Assembly: GCF_019400745.1 (NCBI RefSeq)
Contig: NZ_WJIB01000017.1
Span: forward strand, 62,001 to 126,000
DNA: 64,000 bases
Direction: 5' to 3'
From: Cohnella sp. CFH 77786
GTDB taxonomy: Bacteria; Bacillota; Bacilli; Paenibacillales; Paenibacillaceae
A program made the position numbers and the translations under genes. The notes under the pieces are model-generated. The model was not told the origin of the DNA. It searched no databases and was given only the letters and a program-made list of their open reading frames with translations. The first letter of the stretch is position 1. Every line of letters starts with the position of its first letter. Shown here one piece after another: positions 9,285 to 17,751 of the stretch.

Positions 9285-10475
9285 TCACCAGTATGGCCTC
9301 CAGTCTTTCAGCGTCCGGACGATCGCTTCGAGATAGAAGTAATCGCCCCAGATACAGCACTCGTCGATGCCCATGCCGCGGGGTTTGTTGTACACGGCGT
9401 GCTTCAGGATGCCGCCGGCAAACGAATCGCCCTTCGTCGTGTAATGTTCCGACAGCGATTGCATCGTATGAAGCGCGGCATTGCGGTAAAGTTCGCCGGA
9501 CTCGTCGCCCGCCGCTTCGAGATGGCCGGCCAGCTCCAGCAATCCGCACGCGGCGATGGCGGAGGCGGAGCTGTCCCGCTCCTGCGGACCGTCCGTGAAA
9601 ATCAGGTCCCAGTACGCGACTCGGTCATCCGGAAGCCGGTTCAGGAAGTAATGGGCCAGCCGGCGGGTCAACTCCAGAAGCGGCCTGTCGCCGGTATACC
9701 GATAGCTCAGGGGAAAGCCGTAAATCGCCCAGGCTTGGCCCCTGGCCCAGCAGGAATCGTCCGCGTAGCCTTGATGGGTTTGGCCGTACTTGGGCGCTCC
9801 GCTGTCGACGTCCATGTAGAATGTATGGTACGTGGACGCGTCTTCCCGGACGAGACAGGCGGCGGACCGTTCGGCGTGGCGGGCGGCCGCTTGCGCGTAT
9901 GCGCCGTTGCCGGTCTTTTCCGATGCCCAGTACAGCAGCGGCAAGTTCATGCAGCAGTCGACGATCATCCGGCCCCGCTCCGCCGGATCGTTCAAGTCGC
10001 CCCAAGCCTGGATGATGCCGGCTTTGTCGAAATAGCGCTCCATGAGCAGGTCGGCCGCTTCGAGCGCCGTTCTCCGGGCTTCCTCGTTACCGGTCAGACG
10101 GACGGCAGCGACGCAGGAGAGCGTGTAGAGAAAACCGAGATCGTGCGTATCCGTACCGAGCCGTCGGAAAGCCCGCTCCCGGAAATCCTCCAGTTGGATC
10201 TCCGCGGTGCGCCGGTATTTGCCGTCGCCGGTCAGCTCGTAAGCGAGCCACAGCATCCCGGTCCAAAAACCGGTCGTCCAGCCTTCGTTTCCTTCGGGCC
10301 GATAAACAAGTCCGACGCTGCTGGCGGACGGAAATTTTTCCGTAAACGTTTGCAAATTGGCGTCGATCTTGGCCAGTACGAAACTTGCCGCCTCTTCGGC
10401 GAACCCACGGTTCCACTTCGGCGGCTTCTTCCACATTTCCAGGTGTCGAATCGGTTCCAACGTGACGGATTTCAT
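9285..10475 (-). CDS. GH88-family unsaturated uronyl (glucuronyl) hydrolase
   Basis: A 396-aa intracellular glycosidase of the (alpha/alpha)6 fold. Family members remove the 4,5-unsaturated uronic acid left on oligosaccharides by polysaccharide lyases, by hydrating the double bond. The sequence has the two conserved Asp contexts, DTHDLGFLY and MIVDCCMN, and the WARGQAWAIYG segment typical of UGL enzymes. The start is the ATG at 10475 with GGGGGA upstream; the frame is open to 10523 but those 16 residues are basic and unlike the family. It is the first gene of operon 1. A secreted PL8 lyase is encoded just upstream in operon 2 and would supply the unsaturated product. GH105 is the alternative family. 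Confidence 0.85.
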   Translation of the reverse strand: MKSVTLEPIRHLEMWKKPPKWNRGFAEEAASFVLAKIDANLQTFTEKFPSASSVGLVYRPEGNEGWTTGFWTGMLWLAYELTGDGKYRRTAEIQLEDFRERAFRRLGTDTHDLGFLYTLSCVAAVRLTGNEEARRTALEAADLLMERYFDKAGIIQAWGDLNDPAERGRMIVDCCMNLPLLYWASEKTGNGAYAQAAARHAERSAACLVREDASTYHTFYMDVDSGAPKYGQTHQGYADDSCWARGQAWAIYGFPLSYRYTGDRPLLELTRRLAHYFLNRLPDDRVAYWDLIFTDGPQERDSSASAIAACGLLELAGHLEAAGDESGELYRNAALHTMQSLSEHYTTKGDSFAGGILKHAVYNKPRGMGIDECCIWGDYFYLEAIVRTLKDWRPYW

Positions 10476-10618
10476 CGCGGTTCCCCCATCATGGCGTCTG
10501 TAATCAAGGAATCTCCTTCTCATCCTACCACCCCGCCTGCCGGCTGAACGCCCCTCGTAACTCAGGAATACTGTCGCGACTTCAGGGACTGCGCGATTTC
10601 TCCGTCCGATCGAAACAA

Positions 10619-10644
10619 GAGCAGCGGTAAGGGACCCGCTGCTC
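10619..10644. terminator. Intrinsic hairpin terminator between the two operons
   Basis: Perfect 9-bp arms GAGCAGCGG and CCGCTGCTC flank an 8-base loop. A T-rich run follows on the leftward strand (TTGTTTC) and a TACTTTTCT run on the rightward strand. It lies 112 bp beyond the PL8 stop, so it is well placed to end operon 2 before operon 1 begins. Confidence 0.75.
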
Positions 10645-10702
10645 TACTTTTCTATGGCGACAAGAACCACCAACCAAGAACCAAACGGGAATTGAGGCTT
10701 TG

Positions 10703-10738
10703 GCTTCCCCGAAGACGCTCTAACCGTCTTGCGGCGCG
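10703..10738. repeat. Single copy of the GAAGACG...CGTCTT repeat family
   Basis: One copy of the same element that forms the arrays near 29.6 and 43.0 kb: CTTCCCCGAAGACG, a short loop and CGTCTTGCGG. The arms AAGACG and CGTCTT pair imperfectly. It sits directly after the PL8 stop codon, as the other copies sit after genes. Confidence 0.7.
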
Positions 10739-10755
10739 TGGTATCCATCACATCG

Positions 10756-13700
10756 CTAACCGCCGGCATCGGCTTGACCGCCGGACATCACGCGTGCATA
10801 GCGGGTCAGAACGGACGCCTCCCGCTCACCGATTTTATCCCCCGCCAGCGCGGATACTTGGCGAATATACGCCTCGAACCGGCCGTTTTCGATCTTGCCG
10901 GCGAGCGCGCGTTCCAGCCCTTGTTCTCCTTCTCCGGATACGAACCGCTCCGTTAACGAGATCAGGCTCTGAGGCGTTACGCCGACCGAGTAACGGAACG
11001 TCGCGCTCCCGGCATTCCCCGCCCGGTCCTCCGCCTGCACCGATCCTTCGTGATCGCCCGGCTCGAGCTCGTACGCGGGAACATCGACAAGCGGAACGGA
11101 GCAAGGGTCGCCGGCGACGCCGGACAACGGGTCGTTTGCCGAGCAAGTGATCCTCACCTGCTGTTCGACGGTATAATCGGCGGCGCCGAATACCTCGATG
11201 GCCGGCGGCGTCCCGTCCAAGGAGAACAAGGCGGTTGTCGTCTCTTCCGCATTGCCGGCGTAATCCGTCGAGCGATAAGAGACGGCATGCCGGCCGTCCT
11301 CCGAGAACGTAATCGGACCCAGATAAGGAATCCAATCCCGGCCTCCGTCCAAGCTGTATACCGTCTCGGCGACGCCGGATTCCGCATCTTCGGCGGAGAG
11401 CGTCAGCATAACGGTCCCGCGGTACCAACCGTCATGAAACTCGCCTTGCAGCTCGTGTACCGTCACCGGAGGGGTAACGTCGACGGCTTCATAGACCTCC
11501 ACTTCCGCCAGTTGCATCCGGAATAGGCCCCCGTCGGAAGGATTGGGACGCAGGTTCGTTCCCAGCACCCTGACGTACCGGGCGTCCGTCTTCGGGAATA
11601 CGAACGATTGCGCCTGGCTGCCGGGACGAGGATAGCCGGCTTGGCTGACGACGGCGTTCCAGTTCGTTCCGTCCGCCGAAACCTGGATTTTGAAGTCTGC
11701 CGGGAAGCCTTGACCGACGTTCCCGCTGTCCGATCTCGGATACAGGTCGACCCTATCAACGGAATAAACGGCGCCCAGATCCGCCTGAAACCATTCCGCG
11801 TGATTCACGGTCAAGCTGGCGTTGCTGGTCCAGCCGTTGCTCGTTCCGCCCGAGAACCGCTGGCCGTCGGTCGCGCGCGCGACGTTCCATACGCCTCCGT
11901 TCACCGTGCTGCTGGCCGTCGCCGGTTTGTTGAGAGCCAGATTCGCGGCTTTCGGCAGCGGGTTGCCCGTGGATAGCCCGAACCTCGCCAGCATCGTTCT
12001 GCCATAAGCGCCGTTCACGTTCACGGTCATTTTGATCGTCGGGCTGAGCTGAGTCACGGTGATCCGGCTGTCCGTTTCCAGAATGCCGCGCGCCGGCCTG
12101 CCCAATTCGATCTCGATCGCGCCCGTATTCAGCTGCGTCGGATCGGCGACCGCCACCTCGATCTGGTCTGCGCTTTCCCGGACGATGACGGAGGATTTTC
12201 GGTTGCTGGTCACGAGACCGACGGTCTTGACGGCATCGTTCCAGAAATTGACCGCGGTGATGCCGAGGCCGCTTTCCTTCACGCCATGGGCGTCGCCCGA
12301 CTGCTCGAGAATGGTGAACTCCGGGGCGGCGGCATAAGCGGCGACCTGCCCGCTCGTCATGTTCGGCAACAACGCGTAAGCATAGCTGCAAGGCGTCGGA
12401 TTGACGCCATGGTCGAACCACATCGTCAAGTAGTTGCGTTTGTGAATTTGCCCAAGATCTCCCGATGTGCCGGCGTTCCGGTTGATGTCGTACCACTTGC
12501 CGCTGCGCTCTTCCCGGATTGCCTTAAGCGTCGAAACGTTCGGGAAGAAGTACCCGATGTCGGCGCCGGCGGATGTCCCCTGCAAATGAGCCCAGCGGAC
12601 GCCGGTCATCGTCTCCGACCAGCCTAGCTCCGTCCCCTTCGCCGTTCCGTTCACCGTAAGCACGTTGGTGCCGGCTGCGTTCAGCTTCCGGTTTTCCACG
12701 GTCGTTTCCACGGCCAGGCCGCCGGCGGCGGAAATATCGGAGCCGATCGCCACGATCTCGTTGTCGAACATGAACCACGATTTCTTCGCCTGCAGCGATT
12801 CGGCGTCCGGCTTCAGCTCCATGCCCGCGGCGCCGAATTCGCCTAAATCCGCCCCTCCCGCCCATTTGCTCTGGTTCGGGTTGAAGTTCGACGCTTTGCC
12901 CGCCTGGGCGGTCGTGCCCGCCAAGCGATAGGCGTTGACGGTCGGATGGTACTCGTCGTCGTAGGCATCCAGGTCTCCGTTATAGAGATACACAGCTCCT
13001 TGTCCGTAATGCCAGCCGTGCAGATTCTCCGCGTTGATCTGCTCGTAATTGATGACGTGTCCGTTCATGGCCACCCCGAATGCATAACCCGGGCGGCTGT
13101 GCACGACGCGGTCCATTCTCGCGAACGTCCTGTGCAGCGTCAAATCGCCGCGCGAGACGGCCGATGCCGCGATCGCCTTCGCTTTGGCGATCGTATAGAT
13201 CGAGACGTCCCGGTAGAAATCGCGGTACGTGTCGGACTCGATCTGGTACTTGATCATGCTTTCCATACGCGACTTGTTCTCGGCATCCGCAGAGGCGGAC
13301 AGCCAGATAACGCTTTCAAGGATCTCGTGTCCGATCCGGTGCTCCTGGGCTTCGGGACGCGACATTTCCCGGCCTTGCACGAAGGACATCACGCCGCCCC
13401 TGTACAGAAACGGCTCGAACGCGTTAAACGTCCATTCGCAGATCACCTGTTTCTCCGCGGGGTTGATGTCCCAAGCGGTTCCGGACAGCAGCATCATCAT
13501 TTCGGCAACCGATTTGTAAAAGCCTCTGCCGTACCCCCCGTTATACGGGTTGCCGGGATAGCCGGGCGTGTTCGGACTGTTCGTGCCGGTATGGTCAATG
13601 TAGGAGCCGTCGTCGAAAAAGCCGTTCCCGTAAGTGCTTCTGTACTTTAACGCATCCTCGATCGTGGACTTTACCGTACCGAGCGCCGATCCGTTCTTCT

Positions 13701-14331
13701 TCAGGACGTTGTTCAGCAGCAAAACCTTCGTCCCCCACAAACCGTTGGCATCACCGGACCCCGGAGGCTGCCGGTGCTTGTCGACCGCGGCCGTATAGCT
13801 GTTCAGCGAAGCTGCCGGAATCCGGTCATACATCAGAGCCGCCGTATCCAGCAAATAAAAGGGTATCGAAATCTTCCACTCGAACCAGTTGCCCGGTTCC
13901 CCCGTCGAGGTCGAATACCAATGGGCGTTCAGCCATTCCAACCCGGCAGCGATGTCCGCCGCGAGAGACTCGTTTCCTTGAAACGCCGAGCCCTGGACTT
14001 GGTACGCGAGCGCCATGGCGCGCAAACGCCAGTAGGAATCCCGGACATGAAAGCCATTCGCGCCGCTGCTGAGGTCGCTCCATAGGTACGTCCGGGCAGC
14101 GCTCTTGTCCATCGCTTCCCAATATCCTTGGGCGGCGTCCTCGATCTGTTCGACCTTCGCGGCGATATCCGGATCCGACGGGTCGAAGCCCGAACCCCCG
14201 GCAAGCAGGGCGCGATAAGCGTCCCGCATGCCGTCATAGATGTCCGCCGCCGCGGATGAGCCGGAGAACGTGAACAAAGATGCCAGCATGGTGATGCAGA
14301 CGCCCGCCGCGAACCACTTCTTTTGCCCCAT
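10756..14331 (-). CDS. Secreted PL8-family polysaccharide lyase, multidomain
   Basis: A 1191-aa exported lyase that should cleave an acidic polysaccharide by beta-elimination. A signal peptide ends around residue 28 (SGSSAAA). The catalytic alpha-toroid carries the PL8 residues in their usual contexts: Asn148 (GNWFEW), His247 (DGSYIDH), a Tyr at 263 or 267 (YNGGYG) and Arg321/Arg325 (GREMSR). A beta-sandwich region follows, then an F5/8-type carbohydrate-binding domain (about 785-930), two Ig/OmpL47-like segments (DESGV- and LSGV-type repeats) and a C-terminal helical FIMAH-like domain. PL8 includes hyaluronate, chondroitin and xanthan lyases; the appended domains are common in Paenibacillus xanthan-lyase-like enzymes, but I cannot fix the substrate. 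GAGGAGG precedes the ATG. It is the last gene of operon 2, behind its own importer. Confidence 0.9.
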   Translation of the reverse strand: MGQKKWFAAGVCITMLASLFTFSGSSAAADIYDGMRDAYRALLAGGSGFDPSDPDIAAKVEQIEDAAQGYWEAMDKSAARTYLWSDLSSGANGFHVRDSYWRLRAMALAYQVQGSAFQGNESLAADIAAGLEWLNAHWYSTSTGEPGNWFEWKISIPFYLLDTAALMYDRIPAASLNSYTAAVDKHRQPPGSGDANGLWGTKVLLLNNVLKKNGSALGTVKSTIEDALKYRSTYGNGFFDDGSYIDHTGTNSPNTPGYPGNPYNGGYGRGFYKSVAEMMMLLSGTAWDINPAEKQVICEWTFNAFEPFLYRGGVMSFVQGREMSRPEAQEHRIGHEILESVIWLSASADAENKSRMESMIKYQIESDTYRDFYRDVSIYTIAKAKAIAASAVSRGDLTLHRTFARMDRVVHSRPGYAFGVAMNGHVINYEQINAENLHGWHYGQGAVYLYNGDLDAYDDEYHPTVNAYRLAGTTAQAGKASNFNPNQSKWAGGADLGEFGAAGMELKPDAESLQAKKSWFMFDNEIVAIGSDISAAGGLAVETTVENRKLNAAGTNVLTVNGTAKGTELGWSETMTGVRWAHLQGTSAGADIGYFFPNVSTLKAIREERSGKWYDINRNAGTSGDLGQIHKRNYLTMWFDHGVNPTPCSYAYALLPNMTSGQVAAYAAAPEFTILEQSGDAHGVKESGLGITAVNFWNDAVKTVGLVTSNRKSSVIVRESADQIEVAVADPTQLNTGAIEIELGRPARGILETDSRITVTQLSPTIKMTVNVNGAYGRTMLARFGLSTGNPLPKAANLALNKPATASSTVNGGVWNVARATDGQRFSGGTSNGWTSNASLTVNHAEWFQADLGAVYSVDRVDLYPRSDSGNVGQGFPADFKIQVSADGTNWNAVVSQAGYPRPGSQAQSFVFPKTDARYVRVLGTNLRPNPSDGGLFRMQLAEVEVYEAVDVTPPVTVHELQGEFHDGWYRGTVMLTLSAEDAESGVAETVYSLDGGRDWIPYLGPITFSEDGRHAVSYRSTDYAGNAEETTTALFSLDGTPPAIEVFGAADYTVEQQVRITCSANDPLSGVAGDPCSVPLVDVPAYELEPGDHEGSVQAEDRAGNAGSATFRYSVGVTPQSLISLTERFVSGEGEQGLERALAGKIENGRFEAYIRQVSALAGDKIGEREASVLTRYARVMSGGQADAGG

Positions 14332-14448
14332 ATAACGTCCCTGCCTCCTCGAAAAAGTCAGCTTGAAATCCGCCCGCTATCCCGTCGGTTCCCCATTTTA
14401 CGAAGCCAATCTTCCACAGCGTCGATTCGGGCGCGCGCGGCCGTCTTC

Positions 14449-15285
14449 TTAACCCTTGACGGCTCCGGCCGTGATGCCGCTGATGATGAAGCGCTGCGCG
14501 ATCAAGTAGATGATCAGCATAGGGAGCACGATCATGCAGACTCCGGCGAAGATGAGCGACCAATCGTTGAAGTACAGTCCCTGGAAAGAAGCCAGCTGCA
14601 CGGTGATCGTCATTTTCTTGGAGTCCGACAAGTACAGCATCGGAAGCAGGAAATCGTTCCACACGTAGAAGACGTTCAGCACGGAGACGGTGGTCACCGC
14701 GGGTTTGAGCAGCGGCAGCACGATCCGGAAGAAGGTGCGGTACCTGCCGCAGCCGTCGATCAGCGCCGCTTCCTCCAGCTCGCGCGGCACGCCTTTGACG
14801 AAACCGCAGAGCAGGAACACGGAGAAAGGCGCGAGCGACCCGATATAGATGAAAATGACGCCTTGGAACGTGTTGATCAGCTCGAACGTTTGCAGCACCT
14901 TGTACAGCGGGATCATCGTCATTTGGAACGGGATGATGATGCCGGCCAGGAAGAGAATGTACATGGCGCGGTAGAAGCGGTTGTTTCGCCGGACGATGGC
15001 GTAAGCGGCCATGGCCGCCATCACGACGCATAAACCGACGGACAAGCAAGCGATGAGCCCCGTATTGAACAAGGAGCGCAAGTAATGCATCGTTTGGAAG
15101 GCCGTGGCAAAATACTCGAACGTGAGCTGCTTGGGCAAGCCGAACGGGCTGGCGGCCAAATCGGCTTTCGTCCGGACGGAGGAGAGGAGCACCAGCAAGA
15201 TCGGGTAAATATGCAAAGCCGTGAGAATCCATAGCAAACCCGCCCATACGGCCGGCAGCTTCTTCTCGGAGAGAGACGCGTTCAT
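14449..15285 (-). CDS. Carbohydrate ABC transporter permease, MalG type
   Basis: A 278-aa permease with six membrane segments and the EAALIDGCGRYRTFFRIVLP loop; it ends ITAGAVKG, as MalG-type subunits do. The start codon ATG at 15285 overlaps the stop of the partner permease (ATGA, 15282-15285), so the two subunits are translationally coupled. The frame remains open upstream to 16239, but that is antisense-type shadow sequence and the coupled ATG is the natural start. It forms the importer of operon 2 with the MalF-type subunit and the lipoprotein binding protein. Confidence 0.93.
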   Translation of the reverse strand: MNASLSEKKLPAVWAGLLWILTALHIYPILLVLLSSVRTKADLAASPFGLPKQLTFEYFATAFQTMHYLRSLFNTGLIACLSVGLCVVMAAMAAYAIVRRNNRFYRAMYILFLAGIIIPFQMTMIPLYKVLQTFELINTFQGVIFIYIGSLAPFSVFLLCGFVKGVPRELEEAALIDGCGRYRTFFRIVLPLLKPAVTTVSVLNVFYVWNDFLLPMLYLSDSKKMTITVQLASFQGLYFNDWSLIFAGVCMIVLPMLIIYLIAQRFIISGITAGAVKG

Positions 15286-16175
15286 AGCTCCACCTCCCTG
15301 CGGCGAAGCAACGTGACCAGAATGACGGTCAGGACGAGAATCACCGCGAAGAGGGTAATGGAGAGCGCGGCTCCGTAGCCCCACTGGGTTCCGGTTCCGA
15401 AGCCGACCCGGTAGATGATCGTCGCGACCGATTCCGTGGCGTAGCCCGGCCCCCCGCCGGTCAAGGCGTAAATCTGGTTGAACAGCTGCAGATCGCCGAT
15501 CAGGGTCAGCGTCACGCTGATGGTGAACGCTGGGGCGATGAGCGGAAAGGTGATATGGCGGAATCTCCGGAAGCCGGTTGCGCCCTCCAAATCCCCGCAT
15601 TCGTACAACTCTTGGGGAATGCCTTGCAGCCCGGCGATGAAGATGACCATCGAGTATCCCAAGCATTGCCAGGTCGTGATCAGCACGATCATCCATCTCG
15701 CGATCCCGGGCTCGCTGAGCCATCCGGCTTGCAGGAAGTCCAGCCCCATCGCGCCAAGCAACGTGTTGACGATACCGATATTCGGCTCGAGGATGAAGCC
15801 CCAGACGTAGCCGATGAGCAGCGAACTGAAAATATAAGGCAGGAAAATCATCGTCCGCATGAAGTTGACCCCGCGGAACTTCCGGACGAGCAGCAGCGCC
15901 GCCAGCAGCCCGAGCCCGTTTTGCAGCACGGTGATGCCGACCGTGTACAGCGCCGTGTTCCGGAACGAAGCGAGGATCATTTTGTCTTCGAACATTTCCT
16001 TGTAATTGGCGAGACCGACGAACGTGCTGTTGATCCCGTCCCAGTCCGTCAGGGAGTAATACGTGGAGCTGAGCGTAGGCAGCAAAATAAACACCAGATA
16101 AAACGCGAGCGCGGGAACCAGGAAAAGCAGCCACTGGAGCTCGGCTTTCCATCGGTTGCGGAACAGGGTGTTCAC
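15282..16175 (-). CDS. Carbohydrate ABC transporter permease, MalF type
   Basis: A 297-aa permease with six membrane segments, the YECGDLEGATGFRRFRHITFP coupling loop and the TGGGPGYATE motif of CUT1 MalF-type subunits. It starts with GTG at 16175, preceded by GGAGGAGA. An 80-bp gap with a strong hairpin separates it from the binding-protein gene, a layout seen in many sugar operons, where the hairpin lets the binding protein be made in excess over the permeases. It imports the oligosaccharides presented by that lipoprotein; the likely source is the PL8 lyase of the same operon. Confidence 0.93.
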   Translation of the reverse strand: MNTLFRNRWKAELQWLLFLVPALAFYLVFILLPTLSSTYYSLTDWDGINSTFVGLANYKEMFEDKMILASFRNTALYTVGITVLQNGLGLLAALLLVRKFRGVNFMRTMIFLPYIFSSLLIGYVWGFILEPNIGIVNTLLGAMGLDFLQAGWLSEPGIARWMIVLITTWQCLGYSMVIFIAGLQGIPQELYECGDLEGATGFRRFRHITFPLIAPAFTISVTLTLIGDLQLFNQIYALTGGGPGYATESVATIIYRVGFGTGTQWGYGAALSITLFAVILVLTVILVTLLRRREVEL

Positions 16176-16203
16176 CCGCCGTCTCCTCCTCTCTTCTTAA
16201 GCG

Positions 16204-16239
16204 ATGGAACCGGCGAGGATCAAGCGCCGCCGGTTCCAT
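16204..16239 (-). terminator. Intercistronic hairpin between binding-protein and permease genes
   Basis: Perfect 12-bp arms ATGGAACCGGCG and CGCCGGTTCCAT flank a 12-base loop, with no long T run after it. The position, directly behind the binding-protein stop, fits an attenuator or 3'-end stabiliser as in malE-malF rather than a full terminator. Confidence 0.75.
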
Positions 16240-16255
16240 TTCGATGCTTATATGG

Positions 16256-17641
16256 TCATTTCTTCAGCACTTTCGCGTTCTCGGCATCGTACTTCGCGAT
16301 GAAATCGTCGATCGTGATTCCCTTGGCGAGCAGGTTCTGCATTTCCTTGTCGATCAGGAACGCCGATCCCGAAGGCCGGTAATAGCCGCCGGCGTTCCAG
16401 AAATCCGGCTGCACTTCGCCTGCGGCCATGGCCGCCTGCACTTCCGTGACGAACGGGGAATCGACCTTCACTTTCGTGTTCGTCGGGATGCCGTTCAAAT
16501 CCGAGATGACCCGCGTCTGATTCTCGGCGCTCAAGTAATAGTTGAGCGCTTCCTTCGCTTTGTCGACATGCTTGCTCTCCATGCTGACGATAAATCCGGA
16601 ATCGGAGATCGTCGGCACGGCCGTTTTCTCGCCCGGGGCGTTCAGCGGAAGGGCGAAGAACCCGATTTGGGCGTTCGGATCGGCGTCCTGGACCGCTTTG
16701 TACTGCCACGTCCCGTTGATCAGCATGGCGGCTTTGCCGGTTCCGACCAGCTGGCTCGCAACGTTGATGTCGGTGCCGAGGAAGCCTTTCTGGAAGTAGC
16801 CTTTGTCGGCCCATTCCTGCTGCACGTTCAGCACTTTGGTCACGTCAGCCTTGATGTCGGCGTATTTCAGCGAGCCGTCGGCGAGCTTCTCGCGGATGGA
16901 CATGTCCTTGGCGTTGATGTATTGGCCGAAGGCGATGAACGGAATGATTTGCGTGACCCAGGCATCCTTGAAGCCGCCCGCGATCGGCGTGACGCCGGCT
17001 GCCTTGAGCTTCTCGCACGCCGCCACGAACTCGTCGTAGTTGGTCGGCAGCGCGATGCCGTTGTCGCTGAACACCTTCTTGTTGTAAATGACCCCCAGCA
17101 CGTTCGTGGAAACCGGGACGTAGAACAGCTTGTTCGCCACGTTCTTCTTGCGCGCCTCGATCACCGCGGGCAGAAACTCGGAAACGGACGGCAAATCGGA
17201 GAGATCCGCGAATTTATCGGGGTCGATGGTCAGTTTCTCCGCGCCGGAAAACAGGTTCTGGTCGAGACCGTGCACCTGGACGAGATCCGGAACGTCGTTC
17301 GAAGCGAATTTCGTTTTGATCGAAGTGGCGTATTGGTCGGTCGGAATGTTCTGCATGTCGATCGTGATGTTGAACTTGTCCTTCACGGCCTGGATGAAGG
17401 CATCGGTCGACTTCGTGCGGTCCGAATAGTCCCAGGTCATGTACTTCAGCGTCACGGCCTCGGCAGGAGCGGCGGATGACGGACTTGCCGAATCCGACGG
17501 AGATGCGGACGAAGACGGAGAAGCCGAGGCCGGAGCGCTGCTCCCGGATTCCTCGCCGCCGCTTTTGCCGCAGCCGGCCAGCAGAGATCCCGTCAGCGCG
17601 AGCGCCAGGGCCAATGCCCCCCATTTTTTCTTCTGTTGCAT
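16256..17641 (-). CDS. Lipoprotein sugar-binding protein of a CUT1 ABC importer
   Basis: A 461-aa extracellular solute-binding protein. It starts MQQKKKWGALALALALTGSL with lipobox LLAGC, so Cys24 would be lipidated after signal peptidase II cleavage. A Ser/Ala/Pro-rich linker (about 30-55) precedes the mature family-1 binding fold, with the signatures INGTWQYKA and YYLSAENQ typical of this family. The upstream frame is open to 17722, but AAGGAGGG before the ATG at 17641 and the lipobox settle the start. It is the first gene behind a cre site and a -10 box, so it may be transcribed separately from the kinase-regulator pair. It gives operon 2 its specificity and may also serve the permeases of operon 1, which lack a binding protein. 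Confidence 0.93.
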   Translation of the reverse strand: MQQKKKWGALALALALTGSLLAGCGKSGGEESGSSAPASASPSSSASPSDSASPSSAAPAEAVTLKYMTWDYSDRTKSTDAFIQAVKDKFNITIDMQNIPTDQYATSIKTKFASNDVPDLVQVHGLDQNLFSGAEKLTIDPDKFADLSDLPSVSEFLPAVIEARKKNVANKLFYVPVSTNVLGVIYNKKVFSDNGIALPTNYDEFVAACEKLKAAGVTPIAGGFKDAWVTQIIPFIAFGQYINAKDMSIREKLADGSLKYADIKADVTKVLNVQQEWADKGYFQKGFLGTDINVASQLVGTGKAAMLINGTWQYKAVQDADPNAQIGFFALPLNAPGEKTAVPTISDSGFIVSMESKHVDKAKEALNYYLSAENQTRVISDLNGIPTNTKVKVDSPFVTEVQAAMAAGEVQPDFWNAGGYYRPSGSAFLIDKEMQNLLAKGITIDDFIAKYDAENAKVLKK

Positions 17642-17662
17642 GTGGGTTACCCTCCTTGTTTT

Positions 17663-17695
17663 ATGAAACGCTTTCATGGGTACGATCTCATTATA
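17663..17695 (-). promoter_or_regulatory. cre site and -10 box before the binding-protein gene
   Basis: ATGAAACGCTTTCAT at 17663-17677 is a near-perfect palindrome and matches the Bacillus catabolite-responsive element consensus WTGNAANCGNWNNCW. Just upstream for the leftward gene is TATAAT (17690-17695); the -35 (CTGCCA, 17 bp away) is weak. A cre between -10 and start codon fits CcpA roadblock repression in the presence of preferred sugars. The site is read directly; the regulation is inferred. Confidence 0.8.
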
Positions 17696-17751
17696 GAAGG
17701 GCTTGCACCGCCTGGCAGTCACCGCGTTTTACCGTTTTCGGTATACTTTTT

